A DNA stretch of 64,000 nucleotides from Xaviernesmea oryzae (GCF_900109605.1 NZ_FOAM01000006.1:287108-351107), one strand, 5' to 3'. Shown: positions 25,650-34,357, counted from the stretch's first letter. Program-made: numbers and translations. Notes: generated by a model not told the origin, from the letters alone.

Positions 25650-25669
25650 ATTGTTGCTACTCTAACAAT
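25650..25669. promoter_or_regulatory. inverted repeat before the DUF1185 pair
   Basis: ATTGTT (25650-25655) and AACAAT (25664-25669) form an inverted repeat with an 8-bp spacer, ending 13 bp before the chosen start. A TTGACA at 25627-25632 may be a -35 element, which would put the repeat over the -10/start region, as expected of a repressor site. Which protein binds is unknown. Confidence 0.45.
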
Positions 25670-25682
25670 TATGGAGAGAAGA

Positions 25683-26267
25683 ATGCGCGAGCCCATCGTG
25701 CGCAAGTTCGTCACCGTCGTCGACGAGATCTTTCACGAGGGCGGCCCTCCGTCCCCCACGCCCTTAAAGCGCGGCGCGGTGCTGGCCGTGATCGAAAATC
25801 CCTTTGCCGGCGCCTATGTCGAAGAAATCGCGCCCTTCATGGATGCCCTGCGGCCGCTGGGGCTGAAAATGGCGAAGCGCCTTGTCGATGCGCTGGGCGG
25901 CGATCCCGCCGTGATCGAAGGCTATGGCAAGGGCGCCATCGTCGGCACCGGCGGCGAACTCGAACATGCCGCGCTCTGGCACAATCCGGGCGGCTATGCG
26001 ATGCGCGAGCTTCTCGGCGGCGCCAAGGCGATCGTGCCCTCGACCAAGAAGGTCGGCGGACCAGGCACCCGGCTCGACGTGCCAATCACCCACATCAACG
26101 CCTCCTATGTGCGCAGCCATTTCGACGCGGTCGAAATCGGCATTGCCGATGCGCCGCGCGCCAATGAGATCGTTCTGGCGCTGACCATGAGCACGGGACC
26201 GCGCATCCATGCCCGCGTCGGCGGCCTGAAGGCGAATGAGATCAAGGGTGAGGACGGCTTGCGATGA
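25683..26267 (+). CDS. amino acid synthesis family protein (DUF1185/PF06684)
   Basis: A 194-residue protein. It starts MREPIVRKFVTVVDEIFHEG; an ATG 12 nt earlier is possible, but GGAG lies 6 nt before the ATG at 25683. Family features are ENPFAGAYVEEIAPF near residue 38 and GAKAIVPSTKKVGGPGTRLD near residue 118, with a C-terminal RVGGLKANEIKGEDGLR. DUF1185 proteins have a chorismate-mutase-like trimeric fold; function unknown. The stop overlaps the next DUF1185 gene by 4 bp, so the two paralogues are probably made together. Divergent from the nucleoside importer operon. Confidence 0.88.
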   Translation: MREPIVRKFVTVVDEIFHEGGPPSPTPLKRGAVLAVIENPFAGAYVEEIAPFMDALRPLGLKMAKRLVDALGGDPAVIEGYGKGAIVGTGGELEHAALWHNPGGYAMRELLGGAKAIVPSTKKVGGPGTRLDVPITHINASYVRSHFDAVEIGIADAPRANEIVLALTMSTGPRIHARVGGLKANEIKGEDGLR

Positions 26268-26872
26268 CAGAGGAGGATAGAGGCGCCGCGCCTGCCGGCC
26301 TGCGCCGGATCTTGACCGTTGTCGAGGAAACGCTGATCGAAGGCGGACAGGTGCTGGCCAAGCCGACGCGCCGTGCCGCCTCCGTGGCGGTGATCGCCAA
26401 CCCCTTCTCCGGCATATACGAGGAAGATCTGGCGCCTCTGATGGAAACGGGCAAGGCCTTGGGCCGGCTCCTTCCCGAACGTGCCGTGGCGGCACTCGAG
26501 ATGGAGGGTTGCGCCATCGAGAGCTTCGGCAAAGCGGCCCTGGTGGGTGAGGATGGCGAGCTGGAACATGCCGCCGCCCTTCTCCATCCGGACCTTGGCG
26601 CACCCTTTCGCGATGTGCTGGGCGGCGGGGCAGCTCTGATCCCGTCTTCCAAAAAGCGCGGCGCACCCGGTGCACCCTTTGACATTCCGCTCGGCCACAA
26701 GGACGCGGCGCGCGTCCGCAGCCATTTCGACGGGATGGAGGTGCGTGTGCCGGACGGTCCACGCGCAGATGAGATCGCCGTCGCCATCGCCGTGACCGAT
26801 TCCGGCCGTCCCCTGCCCCGCGTCGGCGGACTGACCAAGGACCGGATCATCGGCAAGAACGGCGTGATCTGA
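26264..26872 (+). CDS. amino acid synthesis family protein (DUF1185/PF06684), second of a pair
   Basis: A 202-residue paralogue of the preceding gene. Matching landmarks are LTVVEETLIEGGQVLAKP, ANPFSGIYEEDLAPL, GGGAALIPSSKKRGAPGAPF and HFDGMEVRVPDGPRADEI; the C-terminus is RVGGLTKDRIIGKNGVI. It overlaps the upstream gene by 4 bp. A tandem, overlapping pair of a trimeric family suggests a hetero-oligomer or two enzymes acting on successive or mirror-image substrates; both are inference. Followed by a terminator and the convergent racemase-like gene. Confidence 0.88.
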   Translation: MTEEDRGAAPAGLRRILTVVEETLIEGGQVLAKPTRRAASVAVIANPFSGIYEEDLAPLMETGKALGRLLPERAVAALEMEGCAIESFGKAALVGEDGELEHAAALLHPDLGAPFRDVLGGGAALIPSSKKRGAPGAPFDIPLGHKDAARVRSHFDGMEVRVPDGPRADEIAVAIAVTDSGRPLPRVGGLTKDRIIGKNGVI

Positions 26873-26894
26873 TTGGATCGCGGTAAAGCGCGTG

Positions 26895-26915
26895 CGGCAA
26901 GCAATGCCGCTTGCC
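26895..26915 (+). terminator. probable terminator of the DUF1185 pair
   Basis: GGCAAGC-AATGCC-GCTTGCC, a 7-bp perfect stem 23 bp after the stop of the second DUF1185 gene, in the convergent gap before the racemase-like gene. Only a short TT follows the stem. Confidence 0.5.
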
Positions 26916-27011
26916 TTGATCTCGCAGCCTTGCCGGCCTTCGACCTGCGCGACGGCGGAAGCGTCTTCAACGCCCTGCTGACGACATGCGCCAGCCTGCC
27001 ATGTCTCGAAA

Positions 27012-27659
27012 TCAATGTGGCCGCAGCTGGCGCACCGCCTCCGCCAAGGCAGCGGACGGGCTGGTGAGCGGGCGCTGGCGATTGTCCAGCAGGCTGGCGG
27101 CGCCGGCCATGGAGGCCTGGACGAGCGCCACGCGGACGGCGCCGTCCGACGCTGTGTCCTGCACGGCTTCGGCAATGCGCCTGAAATAGCCCATCATGTC
27201 GCCTGCGCGAAAAAGCTCCCAGATGCCGGGCACCAGCCGCATCTCGAAGGATGCGCCGCGCCGCTCGGCAATTTCGGAAAAGAGCGCTGAGGTCGGCGCC
27301 AGCGTCGTTGCACTCGCACAAAGCGCGATCACATGCCGGCCTTCGACCAGCGCCTGCTCAGCCAATGCACGGTCCGCCCTGATCACCGGCACGTTTACCA
27401 CCTCCCGCACGGCCTCGGCGGCCAGCCCCAGAGTGGAACAGGTCAGGACCACCGCATCCGCTTCTTCGGCCAGATCGAGGAGCAGGGAAACCGTCGCGCG
27501 TTTGACATCGTCCGCCACCACGCGCGCGCGCTCGACAGCGGCCAGCAGGTCGGCGCGCACCACATGATGCAGGCTTGCGGCCGCCAGGCCCAGATCCTCG
27601 GCCGCCGCCTCGAACACCGCGACATTGCTCTGCGCCGTGTGCAGACAAGCAATCTTCAC
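27012..27659 (-). CDS. aspartate/glutamate racemase family protein
   Basis: A 215-residue protein of the Asp/Glu/hydantoin racemase superfamily. The frame is open far upstream, but GGAGG sits 6 nt before the GTG at 27659, giving MKIACLHTAQSNVAVFEAAA. The first catalytic Cys is in DAVVLTCSTLGLAAEAV, and the second is probably in HVIALCASATTLAP. The superfamily also includes maleate isomerase and arylmalonate decarboxylase, so racemisation is not certain. It follows the amidohydrolase gene in the same direction (220-bp gap with a hairpin). Confidence 0.83.
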   Translation of the reverse strand: MKIACLHTAQSNVAVFEAAAEDLGLAAASLHHVVRADLLAAVERARVVADDVKRATVSLLLDLAEEADAVVLTCSTLGLAAEAVREVVNVPVIRADRALAEQALVEGRHVIALCASATTLAPTSALFSEIAERRGASFEMRLVPGIWELFRAGDMMGYFRRIAEAVQDTASDGAVRVALVQASMAGAASLLDNRQRPLTSPSAALAEAVRQLRPH

Positions 27660-27815
27660 ATCCGACCTCCACCGCACGCTTGAAAGCATCGGACCCAAAA
27701 GCGACACACGAATGTCGGGCAGATCCGAGGCAAACCAACACTGGAGCCAGCGCCGATTTTCGACACGAAGCTCCAGACTCAAGCGATTTAAGGAGATCGC
27801 CGAAGGCAGGTCAAT

Positions 27816-27839
27816 GGCTTTTACCGGAGGTAAAAAGCC
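27816..27839 (-). other. stem-loop between amidohydrolase and racemase-like genes
   Basis: GGCTTTTACC and GGTAAAAAGCC pair over a 3-nt loop with a single bulged A. It is 40 bp downstream of the amidohydrolase stop on the minus strand. There is no T-run after it on that strand, so it may be a weak terminator, a processing hairpin or an operator. Confidence 0.45.
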
Positions 27840-27879
27840 TTTGTCTTCAATTGGAAAGCCAAGCCTATCGAAGAAGCGC

Positions 27880-29082
27880 TCAAGCCGGCAGGCTCTCCGG
27901 CACGCGGATCGAAGGCGGCGTGTTGCGGCTGCGTCCGATGCGCGGCACGCCATCGGTCAGGATCATGCCGATGCCGGGCATGTTGCCGAGCGTGATGCTG
28001 TGGAGCAGATCCTCGCCCGCTCCCCCCATGGCCTGATCGATGAAGACCAGATCGGCGGCAAGGCCCGGGGCGATACGGCCGCGATCCTCAAGCCCACGCA
28101 GCCGGGCGACATTGCCCGTGGCGAAACAGAAGGCCTCGGCGGGCGCGACGTCCCCCAGCGAGGCGAGCATGGTGACGAGACGCAGCATGCCGAGCGGCTG
28201 CACGCCGGAGCCGGCCGGCCCATCCGTGCCCAGCACCAGCCTGTCGAGCGCGCCCACCTGGCGCACAGTGTCGAGCACGAACAGCCCGGCGCGCAGATTG
28301 CCGTTATGGACGATTTCCAGCCCGCGCTTGCTTTCTTCGCAGATCAACCGCAGTTCCGCCTCCGGCAGCGCAGTCGGCCCGCCATTCATATGGGCTGCAA
28401 CATCGGCATCGACCTCCAGCACCACCTCGGCGCCGATGCGGGCCGAGCCGGGAATGGAATGGCCGCCGGTATGGGTCATCGAGGTCATGCCGTAGCGGCG
28501 CGCCCAGTCGATCATCTTTCGCCCGGTCGGCCCATCCTTGACCGTGCCAAGGCCGACTTCGCCGACCAGCGTCACGCCGGCCTCGGCAAGCTCGGCAAAG
28601 TCCTTTTCCTCCAGCCCATGCTCCAGGATCAACGCGCCGGCCAGGACCTTCATGCCGGTAGGCGAGAAGGCGGAGAAGGCCCGCTGTGCCGTGATCGCCA
28701 GTGCCTTCACGCCGATGACATCGCGCGGGCGGCCCGGCAGATGCACCTCCCCGGCCGAAACCAGCGTGGTCACGCCGCCATGATAGGTGGAATCGATCCA
28801 GCCGAGCTGATTCTGGCGCGGCGTCCAATCGCCCATGACAGGATGGGCATGATTGTCGATCATCCCGGGCATGATCCCCGAGCCCTTGGCATCGATGAGC
28901 TGGGTCACGCCGCTCGATCCCAGATCGCTTTCCCGCCCTACCGCGAGGATCCTGCCTTCTTCGATCAGGATCGCATCCGCATCCAGCAGAGGCTGGGCCA
29001 GATCACCGGAGAGAACGGGGCCGAGATTGCGGATCAGCAGGCGGGAGGGCGCAGGCGCAGGGGAAGACGTGGCATCTGACAT
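27880..29082 (-). CDS. amidohydrolase family protein, enamidase-like
   Basis: A 400-residue metal-dependent amidohydrolase. The HxH metal motif is in GMIDNHAHPVMGDWTPRQNQ near residue 77. Later features are THTGGHSIPG, VHNGNLRAG and GTDGPAGSGVQPLGML with the catalytic Asp. The HPVMGDWTPRQ stretch recalls enamidase, which opens 6-oxo-tetrahydronicotinate in anaerobic nicotinate breakdown; I hold this identity as probable, not proven. AAGGA lies 8 nt before the ATG at 29082; an ATG at 29103 lacks a ribosome site. It sits between a MarR regulator and a racemase-like gene, in a likely catabolic island. Confidence 0.82.
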   Translation of the reverse strand: MSDATSSPAPAPSRLLIRNLGPVLSGDLAQPLLDADAILIEEGRILAVGRESDLGSSGVTQLIDAKGSGIMPGMIDNHAHPVMGDWTPRQNQLGWIDSTYHGGVTTLVSAGEVHLPGRPRDVIGVKALAITAQRAFSAFSPTGMKVLAGALILEHGLEEKDFAELAEAGVTLVGEVGLGTVKDGPTGRKMIDWARRYGMTSMTHTGGHSIPGSARIGAEVVLEVDADVAAHMNGGPTALPEAELRLICEESKRGLEIVHNGNLRAGLFVLDTVRQVGALDRLVLGTDGPAGSGVQPLGMLRLVTMLASLGDVAPAEAFCFATGNVARLRGLEDRGRIAPGLAADLVFIDQAMGGAGEDLLHSITLGNMPGIGMILTDGVPRIGRSRNTPPSIRVPESLPA

Positions 29083-29329
29083 GGCATTGGTCCTTGAGGT
29101 CATCAGGACGCATCTGCCCTATCGCTGACGATGGGCATGAGGCGTCGACGCTTGTTTTGCTGCAAACCGCAGCCGGAGACGATCAGGGTTTCGGCGTTGG
29201 CATGTCCTCCGCAGGGGCGCCGATGGCCATGCGGATAAAAGCGCGCCGACGCTGCTCTACGAAAGCCGGTGAAGGAGGCACCGCGACAGCCCAGGAGGCG
29301 CCGGAATCGAGCCGACACTTGGACATGTT

Positions 29330-29938
29330 CTAGCCCGCGGTCTCAGCATCGCCGATGCGCTTCAGGAGGTCCAGCAGCGTGGCCTGTTCACCCGGAGACA
29401 GGGGCGAAAGCAGGCGGCGCGCGACTTCCATGCTCAGGTCCAGCAGCGGCAGGATGTAATGCACACCGGCATTGGTGAGCGTGATCATGGTCATGCGTTG
29501 GTCGGTGTCGGAACGCTTGCGCGCTATCAGTCCGCGTTTCATCAGCGCCTTCACCACCAGGCTGATGGTCGAAGGGTCCATCTGCGTGATGCGGCCCAGA
29601 TGGTTTTGCGACAGCTCGCCATGCTTCAGCAACGTTGCCAGAGCCGCATGCTGCGTGGGCGTCAGATCGTCACCCGGCATGACCTCCTGGAAGCAGGCGG
29701 TGGCGCGCTGGTGAGCGCGACGCAGGAGATGGGCCGGGTGATGATCCAGCGCATAGCCGGTGCGGGCATGAAAGGCGAGAATTTCCTCGCGACCCAGCGC
29801 CGGTGCCTCTTCCACCGGGTTCGTCGCATCTGACACGTCATCCATTTTGACAGGACGTGCCTTGCTCACCCGTGTTGTCTCGATCTCATCGAAAGTACTC
29901 AAATCCGGTTCCGTCCTGCCGGCATCGGCCTCTGCCAT
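29330..29938 (-). CDS. MarR family transcriptional regulator
   Basis: A 202-residue regulator. The winged helix-turn-helix covers about residues 85-165 (LTPTQHAALATLLKHGELSQ, LGRITQMDPSTISLVVKALM, RKRSDTDQRMTMITLT). An N-terminal extension of about 60 residues, acidic and poorly conserved in look, precedes it; a later start (ATG at 29845) is possible. It lies 44 bp after the isochorismatase-like gene. MarR proteins often repress the aromatic or heterocyclic catabolic genes next to them; NicR of nicotinate degradation is one. A TTGATGATCAA palindrome before the isochorismatase gene is a possible target. Confidence 0.87.
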   Translation of the reverse strand: MAEADAGRTEPDLSTFDEIETTRVSKARPVKMDDVSDATNPVEEAPALGREEILAFHARTGYALDHHPAHLLRRAHQRATACFQEVMPGDDLTPTQHAALATLLKHGELSQNHLGRITQMDPSTISLVVKALMKRGLIARKRSDTDQRMTMITLTNAGVHYILPLLDLSMEVARRLLSPLSPGEQATLLDLLKRIGDAETAG

Positions 29939-29982
29939 CCCGGCGCATCACTGTTCACTCGTCAAGCCTAGCCAATGCCCGT

Positions 29983-30624
29983 TCAGGCCGCAATAAGATT
30001 GGAAATCGTCTCGCCCTGGTTGAAGGCCGCAACCACGCTCTTGGTATCGCTGACCACGCCGAAATGGGTGGCAATATCGTAGAGCGAACTTTCCTGCTCC
30101 CGCGGGCCAGTCGCCGCGCAAGCATCGGCCGGCACCACCACCTCATATCCAATGAAGAAGGCGTCGTGCACGGTGGAGCGAACGCAGATATTGGTGACCA
30201 CGCCGAAGACCACGAGCTGATCGACCTTCATGTCCTTCAGCGTCAGGTCGAGATCGGTCTGGAAAAAGGCGGAATAGCGTCGCTTGGTCACATGGATGTC
30301 GTCGGGACGGGCGCCCAGATCCTCGATGATCTCGGTCGCCCAGGTATTTTCCAATCCATGCTCGGTGCGCTTGGCCCATTCGCGTTCGTGGCGCATGTTC
30401 GGCCGGTGGGCGTCGTGAATCCAGATGACGGGCACGCCGGCCGCCCGTGCGGCCTCGACGATGGCACGTTGCGGACCGACCAGCGCCTCATAGCCCGGCA
30501 GCACCATCCTGCCGCCCGGCTTGCAGAACTCGTTGATCATATCGACCACGATCACGGCGCAGCGTGTCGGATCAAGCGTCACCTGCTGCTCGTTCACATG
30601 AGCGGAAAACACATCCAGCGACAT
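29983..30624 (-). CDS. isochorismatase family cysteine hydrolase (amidase)
   Basis: A 213-residue cysteine hydrolase. The catalytic triad can be read: Asp in AVIVVDMINEFCKPGG, Lys in VTKRRYSAFFQTDLDLTLKD, and Cys in VTNICVRSTVHDAFFIGYEV. Relatives include N-carbamoylsarcosine amidase, nicotinamidase, maleamate amidohydrolase and ureidoacrylate amidohydrolase. The shared chemistry is release of ammonia or carbamate from a small amide. It is the first gene of the leftward set with marR, the amidohydrolase and the racemase-like gene. Substrate unknown. Confidence 0.88.
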   Translation of the reverse strand: MSLDVFSAHVNEQQVTLDPTRCAVIVVDMINEFCKPGGRMVLPGYEALVGPQRAIVEAARAAGVPVIWIHDAHRPNMRHEREWAKRTEHGLENTWATEIIEDLGARPDDIHVTKRRYSAFFQTDLDLTLKDMKVDQLVVFGVVTNICVRSTVHDAFFIGYEVVVPADACAATGPREQESSLYDIATHFGVVSDTKSVVAAFNQGETISNLIAA

Positions 30625-30665
30625 GGCGACCCCTTTGTCAGTCGGCTCAAAGCCATCTGATTTCG

Positions 30666-30676
30666 TTGATGATCAA
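30666..30676. promoter_or_regulatory. palindrome, candidate MarR operator
   Basis: TTGAT-G-ATCAA, a perfect inverted repeat 42 bp upstream of the isochorismatase-like gene. It lies in a 271-bp divergent gap shared with the sugar importer operon. It is short, so chance occurrence is possible. Confidence 0.35.
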
Positions 30677-30895
30677 ACAAGCAACCGAATGTCTGACCTG
30701 TCAAGGGCTTTCCCAGGCCGTCGGTTAAATTTACCGGATAAGCTGCAATTTTGAGCAGTAAGCCCCGATATTTGGCGTGAAAACTTTCCAATCCACCGGC
30801 TTGACAGGTGCCGGAACTTGATCCTTACTCGTATGACCATCAACGATATGGTCACGGCGCACGACGCCGGTCGCAAGCAATAAGAGGGGTTTTCC

Positions 30896-32266
30896 ATGCC
30901 TGTTTTCGTGCCTGCATCCCGATTGCCATCCAAACCACGCCGTTGTTCCGTTTCCAGCCTTCTGGCGCTGGCGCTCGGCCTGTCCGTCGCCTTGCCGCTG
31001 TCTGTGCCGGGCGCCGCCCAGGCGGAAGGTGTCACGCTGAAGGTTTTCGGCGGCTCGTCGCTCGACGTCCTCGCTCCGCGCGAAAAGCCGGAAGTTCAGA
31101 CCAAGATCCGCGAGCAGATCGTTTCCGGCTTCCTCAAGGCTCATCCCGATGTGTCCGCCGTCGAATGGGATGCGCAGGGACCGCAATCCGGTTCGCTTCA
31201 GCGGATGATGACCGCAAAGCTTTCCGGCCAGGAGATGGATCTCGTCGCCTGCTCGGCCTTCTGGGTCAATGGCGCCTATGTGCGCCGCGGCCTGCTGCGC
31301 CCGATCACCGAGGAGGTGAAGCCGTTCGCCGCCAATGTCGATCCGGCGAGCTTCGGCGCCTTCACCATCAACGGCAAGATCTATGGCGTGCCGATCAGCT
31401 CGCTGTCGACCTCGACGCTGTTTTACAATGTCGAGCTGTTCAAGAAGCTCGGCATTCCCACGCCGCCTTCCTATGACGACCTGAAAGCAGCCTTGCCGAA
31501 GCTGAAGGAGGCCGGTGTCATCCCGCTCCTGCATCAGGGCGCCAATGCCGTGATGTGGCCGATGTGGTACTTCGAAACCGTCTCGCAATCCTCGGGCGAT
31601 CCGGTCGGCCTCACGCAGAAGCAGCTCGACGGCAAGGAACCCTTCGATGACGCCGCAAGCGTGGAGGCCTTTCGCCTGATCAAGCAATGGGTGGATGACG
31701 GCATCCTGTCCAAGGATTCGCTCTCCGTCGACATGGAAGGCATGCGCGCCGCCTTCGCCAGCGGCAAGAGCGCCATGTATTATGGCGGCACCTGGGAGGT
31801 GCCTTCGCTGAAAGAGAATGTGAAGGATTTCACTTGGGGCGTTTTCCCCTTCCCGAAGATGCCCGGCACGCCGGGTGCACCCAAGCATGGCGGCGGCGCC
31901 GACAACGGCATGTGCCTTTCGGCCAACATCCCGGAGGAAAAGGTCAAGCCGGCGCTCGATTTCATCGCCTATCTGACCAAGCCCGAGATCGCCAAGATCT
32001 ACCTCGACGCCGACAAGCCGATCGCCACCTCGATCAAGGGCGTGGATGGGGTCGATGAGCCCTATGCGAAGGATCTGCGCGCCAACACCTTCCCCGACAC
32101 GGTGAAGTTCCTCGACTGGATCTGGCCAAGCGAGGTGACGACGGCGGTGGCTTCGGGCATTGCCGGTGTCGTCGGTGGCACCACCACGCCGGAGGAGGCC
32201 GCCAAAAGCGTTCAGGCTGCGTTCAAGACGCTGGTCGATGACGGCAACTGGCCGCCCAAGGACTGA
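30896..32266 (+). CDS. sugar ABC transporter extracellular substrate-binding protein
   Basis: A 456-residue family-1 type binding protein. A long signal peptide (about 43 residues, hydrophobic core VSSLLALALGLSVALPLS) ends at AQA. Typical ligand-site surroundings appear as GKIYGVPISSLSTSTLFYNV and YYGGTWEVPSLKENV. GAGGGG is 6 nt before the ATG. It is the first gene of a rightward sugar operon that includes two permeases and several oxidoreductases. No ATPase is present in this operon. A CTTGAC (30800-30805) upstream is a possible -35 element, though the -10 is weak. Confidence 0.9.
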   Translation: MPVFVPASRLPSKPRRCSVSSLLALALGLSVALPLSVPGAAQAEGVTLKVFGGSSLDVLAPREKPEVQTKIREQIVSGFLKAHPDVSAVEWDAQGPQSGSLQRMMTAKLSGQEMDLVACSAFWVNGAYVRRGLLRPITEEVKPFAANVDPASFGAFTINGKIYGVPISSLSTSTLFYNVELFKKLGIPTPPSYDDLKAALPKLKEAGVIPLLHQGANAVMWPMWYFETVSQSSGDPVGLTQKQLDGKEPFDDAASVEAFRLIKQWVDDGILSKDSLSVDMEGMRAAFASGKSAMYYGGTWEVPSLKENVKDFTWGVFPFPKMPGTPGAPKHGGGADNGMCLSANIPEEKVKPALDFIAYLTKPEIAKIYLDADKPIATSIKGVDGVDEPYAKDLRANTFPDTVKFLDWIWPSEVTTAVASGIAGVVGGTTTPEEAAKSVQAAFKTLVDDGNWPPKD

Positions 32267-32336
32267 GCGCTCCTGCATGACATCGGTCCATCGGAACGCA
32301 TGAATCCGGCTTAGGATCGATGTCGTCGCGCAGAGG

Positions 32337-32359
32337 CAGGGTGGCACTCGGTCGCCCTG
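32337..32359 (+). other. intercistronic stem-loop after the binding-protein gene
   Basis: CAGGGTGGC and GTCGCCCTG pair with two G-T wobbles over a 5-nt loop, in the 250-bp gap between the sugar-binding protein and the isomerase gene. Position is like the hairpins at 24372 and 50252. The rest of this gap is GC-rich without a gene. Confidence 0.4.
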
Positions 32360-32516
32360 CCAGCCTTCCTCCAGTTTGCCGTATCCGCCGGCGCGGGCCT
32401 CTCGCCACGCCGTCCATACGGCCCGTCCGCCGGCGAGCCCTCCCGCGTCGGCGGACGCCTTTCCCTTCAGGCACCATACCCAAGCGATGACCTGCCATCG
32501 CTCTCGAGGAACGACC

Positions 32517-33440
32517 ATGACCCGCTCCGCTCGCCAGAAATTCTCGATCGGCTATCATCTCAACAGCTGGGACCTGACCGGCCAGCCGCTGCGCCCGGCG
32601 CTGGATTTTCTGGCCCGTAAGGGCTTCTCCTGGTTCGAGATCCTCGCCTTCACCAGCCTGTCCGATCAGTTCGCGCGCAAATATATGCAGCTCGGCGATC
32701 TGCCGCCGCCGGGTGTGACCACCGACACGGATATTCTCAAGCGCTATGCGCTGTTGTCCGAAGCCCAGAGCGATCTCGGCATTCGCCTCTCCTCGCTCTA
32801 TGTCAACGCGACCTTCGTCAACCCGGTGCTGTGGGAGCATGAGCGCGCCTGCCTCATCTCGCTGGCGCGCATCCTCAAGGGCTTTGGCGCACCTGTGCTG
32901 GTGCTGGGCGGTGGGCCCTCCGAGGCGTCGGGCAATCAGCACAGGCCTGACGATTACAAAGCCTTCTGCCGGGCCCTCGAAGATATCGGCCGGCGCACCG
33001 CCGATCTCGGCATCGCCACCGTCTACCATCCGCATCTCGACACGTTCATCGAGCGGCGAGAGCAGCTCGACCGGATGATGGACGAACTCGACACGCGCCA
33101 CGCCGGGCTCTGCATCGACCCCGCCCATCTGGCCCAGACCCATTCCGACCCGGTCGACGCGCTGAGGACCTATGTCTCGGCCGTGCGCTACATGCATCTG
33201 AAAGACACGAAAGTCGATGACAGCCTTGTCGGGCCGGAGCGCTATGCCGCCTTCTGCGAGCTGGGCGCCGGCGTGGTCGATCTTCCCGGCCTCGTCGACG
33301 TGCTCATCGACGCGGACTATGACGGGCTCGCCATCGTCGAACTCGACGCTTCGCAGAAGACGGCCGAACAAAGCGCCGAGGAGAGCATCGCCTATCTTAC
33401 CGGCACGCTCGGCCTGACGCTGAACCCGGCCCAGGCCTGA
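32517..33440 (+). CDS. sugar phosphate isomerase/epimerase (TIM barrel, inosose-dehydratase-like)
   Basis: A 307-residue xylose-isomerase-like TIM barrel. It starts MTRSARQKFSIGYHLNSW with GAGG upstream; the frame is open earlier but without a ribosome site. Metal-ligand regions are ATVYHPHLDTFIE, AGLCIDPAHLAQTH, YMHLKDTK and the C-terminal GLAIVELDAS. The pattern resembles IolE inosose dehydratase and related epimerases. It is inserted between the binding protein and the permeases, so it acts on the imported sugar or polyol. Exact reaction unknown. Confidence 0.85.
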   Translation: MTRSARQKFSIGYHLNSWDLTGQPLRPALDFLARKGFSWFEILAFTSLSDQFARKYMQLGDLPPPGVTTDTDILKRYALLSEAQSDLGIRLSSLYVNATFVNPVLWEHERACLISLARILKGFGAPVLVLGGGPSEASGNQHRPDDYKAFCRALEDIGRRTADLGIATVYHPHLDTFIERREQLDRMMDELDTRHAGLCIDPAHLAQTHSDPVDALRTYVSAVRYMHLKDTKVDDSLVGPERYAAFCELGAGVVDLPGLVDVLIDADYDGLAIVELDASQKTAEQSAEESIAYLTGTLGLTLNPAQA

Positions 33441-33451
33441 GGGAGGCGAAG

Positions 33452-34357
33452 ATGGCCCAGCGGCGCCAACTTGCGGCACGGCTCGACCGCGATGGCACCG
33501 TCGCAACACTGATGCTCGCGCCGGCGGCCGTGCTCTTCGGCCTCTTCTTCCTGTGGCCGTTCTTTCGCGGCCTGTGGCTAAGTCTGACGCGCTGGGACGG
33601 ATTTTCCGCCCCCGTCTTCGTCGGCGCGGCCAATTACCTCAAACTGGCTCAGGACAGGCTGTTTCTCGGGGCGCTGGAAAACAACCTGATCTTCGTCGTC
33701 CTCATCCTGATCTTCAAGAATGCGCTGGGCCTCGGACTCGCCATCCTGCTCGACCGCGCCGTCTTCCTGCGCGGACCGATCCGGGCCGCCGTGTTCATCC
33801 CGGTCACCCTGTCTTTCGCGGCCACGGGCCTGCTCTGGTCGTGGATCTATAATCCCGTCTTCGGCCTGTTGAATGCCGCGCTCGATCTCGTCGGTCTCTC
33901 GGCGCTGAAACTTTCCTGGCTGGGCGATGCCGATGTCGCACTCTATTCCATCGTCGCCGTCGACATCTGGAAATGGCTCGGCTTCCACGCCGTCATCTAT
34001 CTGGCGGGCCTGCAGACCATTCCACACGAACTCTACGAGGCCGCGCGCATCGATGGCGCCGGGCCGCTGCATCGCTTCCGCCATATCACTTTGCCGCTGA
34101 TGATGCCGGTGGTGCTGATCAACGTGATCCTCGGCCTCTCCGGCGCCTTCGTGCGCAATTTCGATATCGTCCAGGTGCTGACCCAGGGCGGCCCCAACCA
34201 TGCGACCGAGGTGGTGATGACGCTGATGGTCAAGACCGCCTTTCAGGATGGCAATATGGGCTATGCCAGCGCCATGGGCTATGCGCTGTTCCTGATCGTC
34301 GGTCTCGCCTGCATCGGCCTGCTTGCCCTCATGCGCCGCGCAAAGGTGGCCCTATGA
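33452..34357 (+). CDS. sugar ABC transporter permease (MalF type)
   Basis: A 301-residue inner-membrane permease, six predicted helices, with the EAA-loop sequence ELYEAARIDGAGPLHRFRHI that contacts the ATPase. The N-terminus LAARLDRDGTVATLMLAPAA and LFGLFFLWPFFRGLWLSL are typical. It lies 11 bp after the isomerase gene and overlaps the next permease by 4 bp. Confidence 0.92.
   Translation: MAQRRQLAARLDRDGTVATLMLAPAAVLFGLFFLWPFFRGLWLSLTRWDGFSAPVFVGAANYLKLAQDRLFLGALENNLIFVVLILIFKNALGLGLAILLDRAVFLRGPIRAAVFIPVTLSFAATGLLWSWIYNPVFGLLNAALDLVGLSALKLSWLGDADVALYSIVAVDIWKWLGFHAVIYLAGLQTIPHELYEAARIDGAGPLHRFRHITLPLMMPVVLINVILGLSGAFVRNFDIVQVLTQGGPNHATEVVMTLMVKTAFQDGNMGYASAMGYALFLIVGLACIGLLALMRRAKVAL

Noticed and set aside
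25411..25682. Purine riboswitch before the nucleoside importer
   Set aside because: No conserved three-way junction core could be recognised on either strand; only promoter-like A/T stretches are present.
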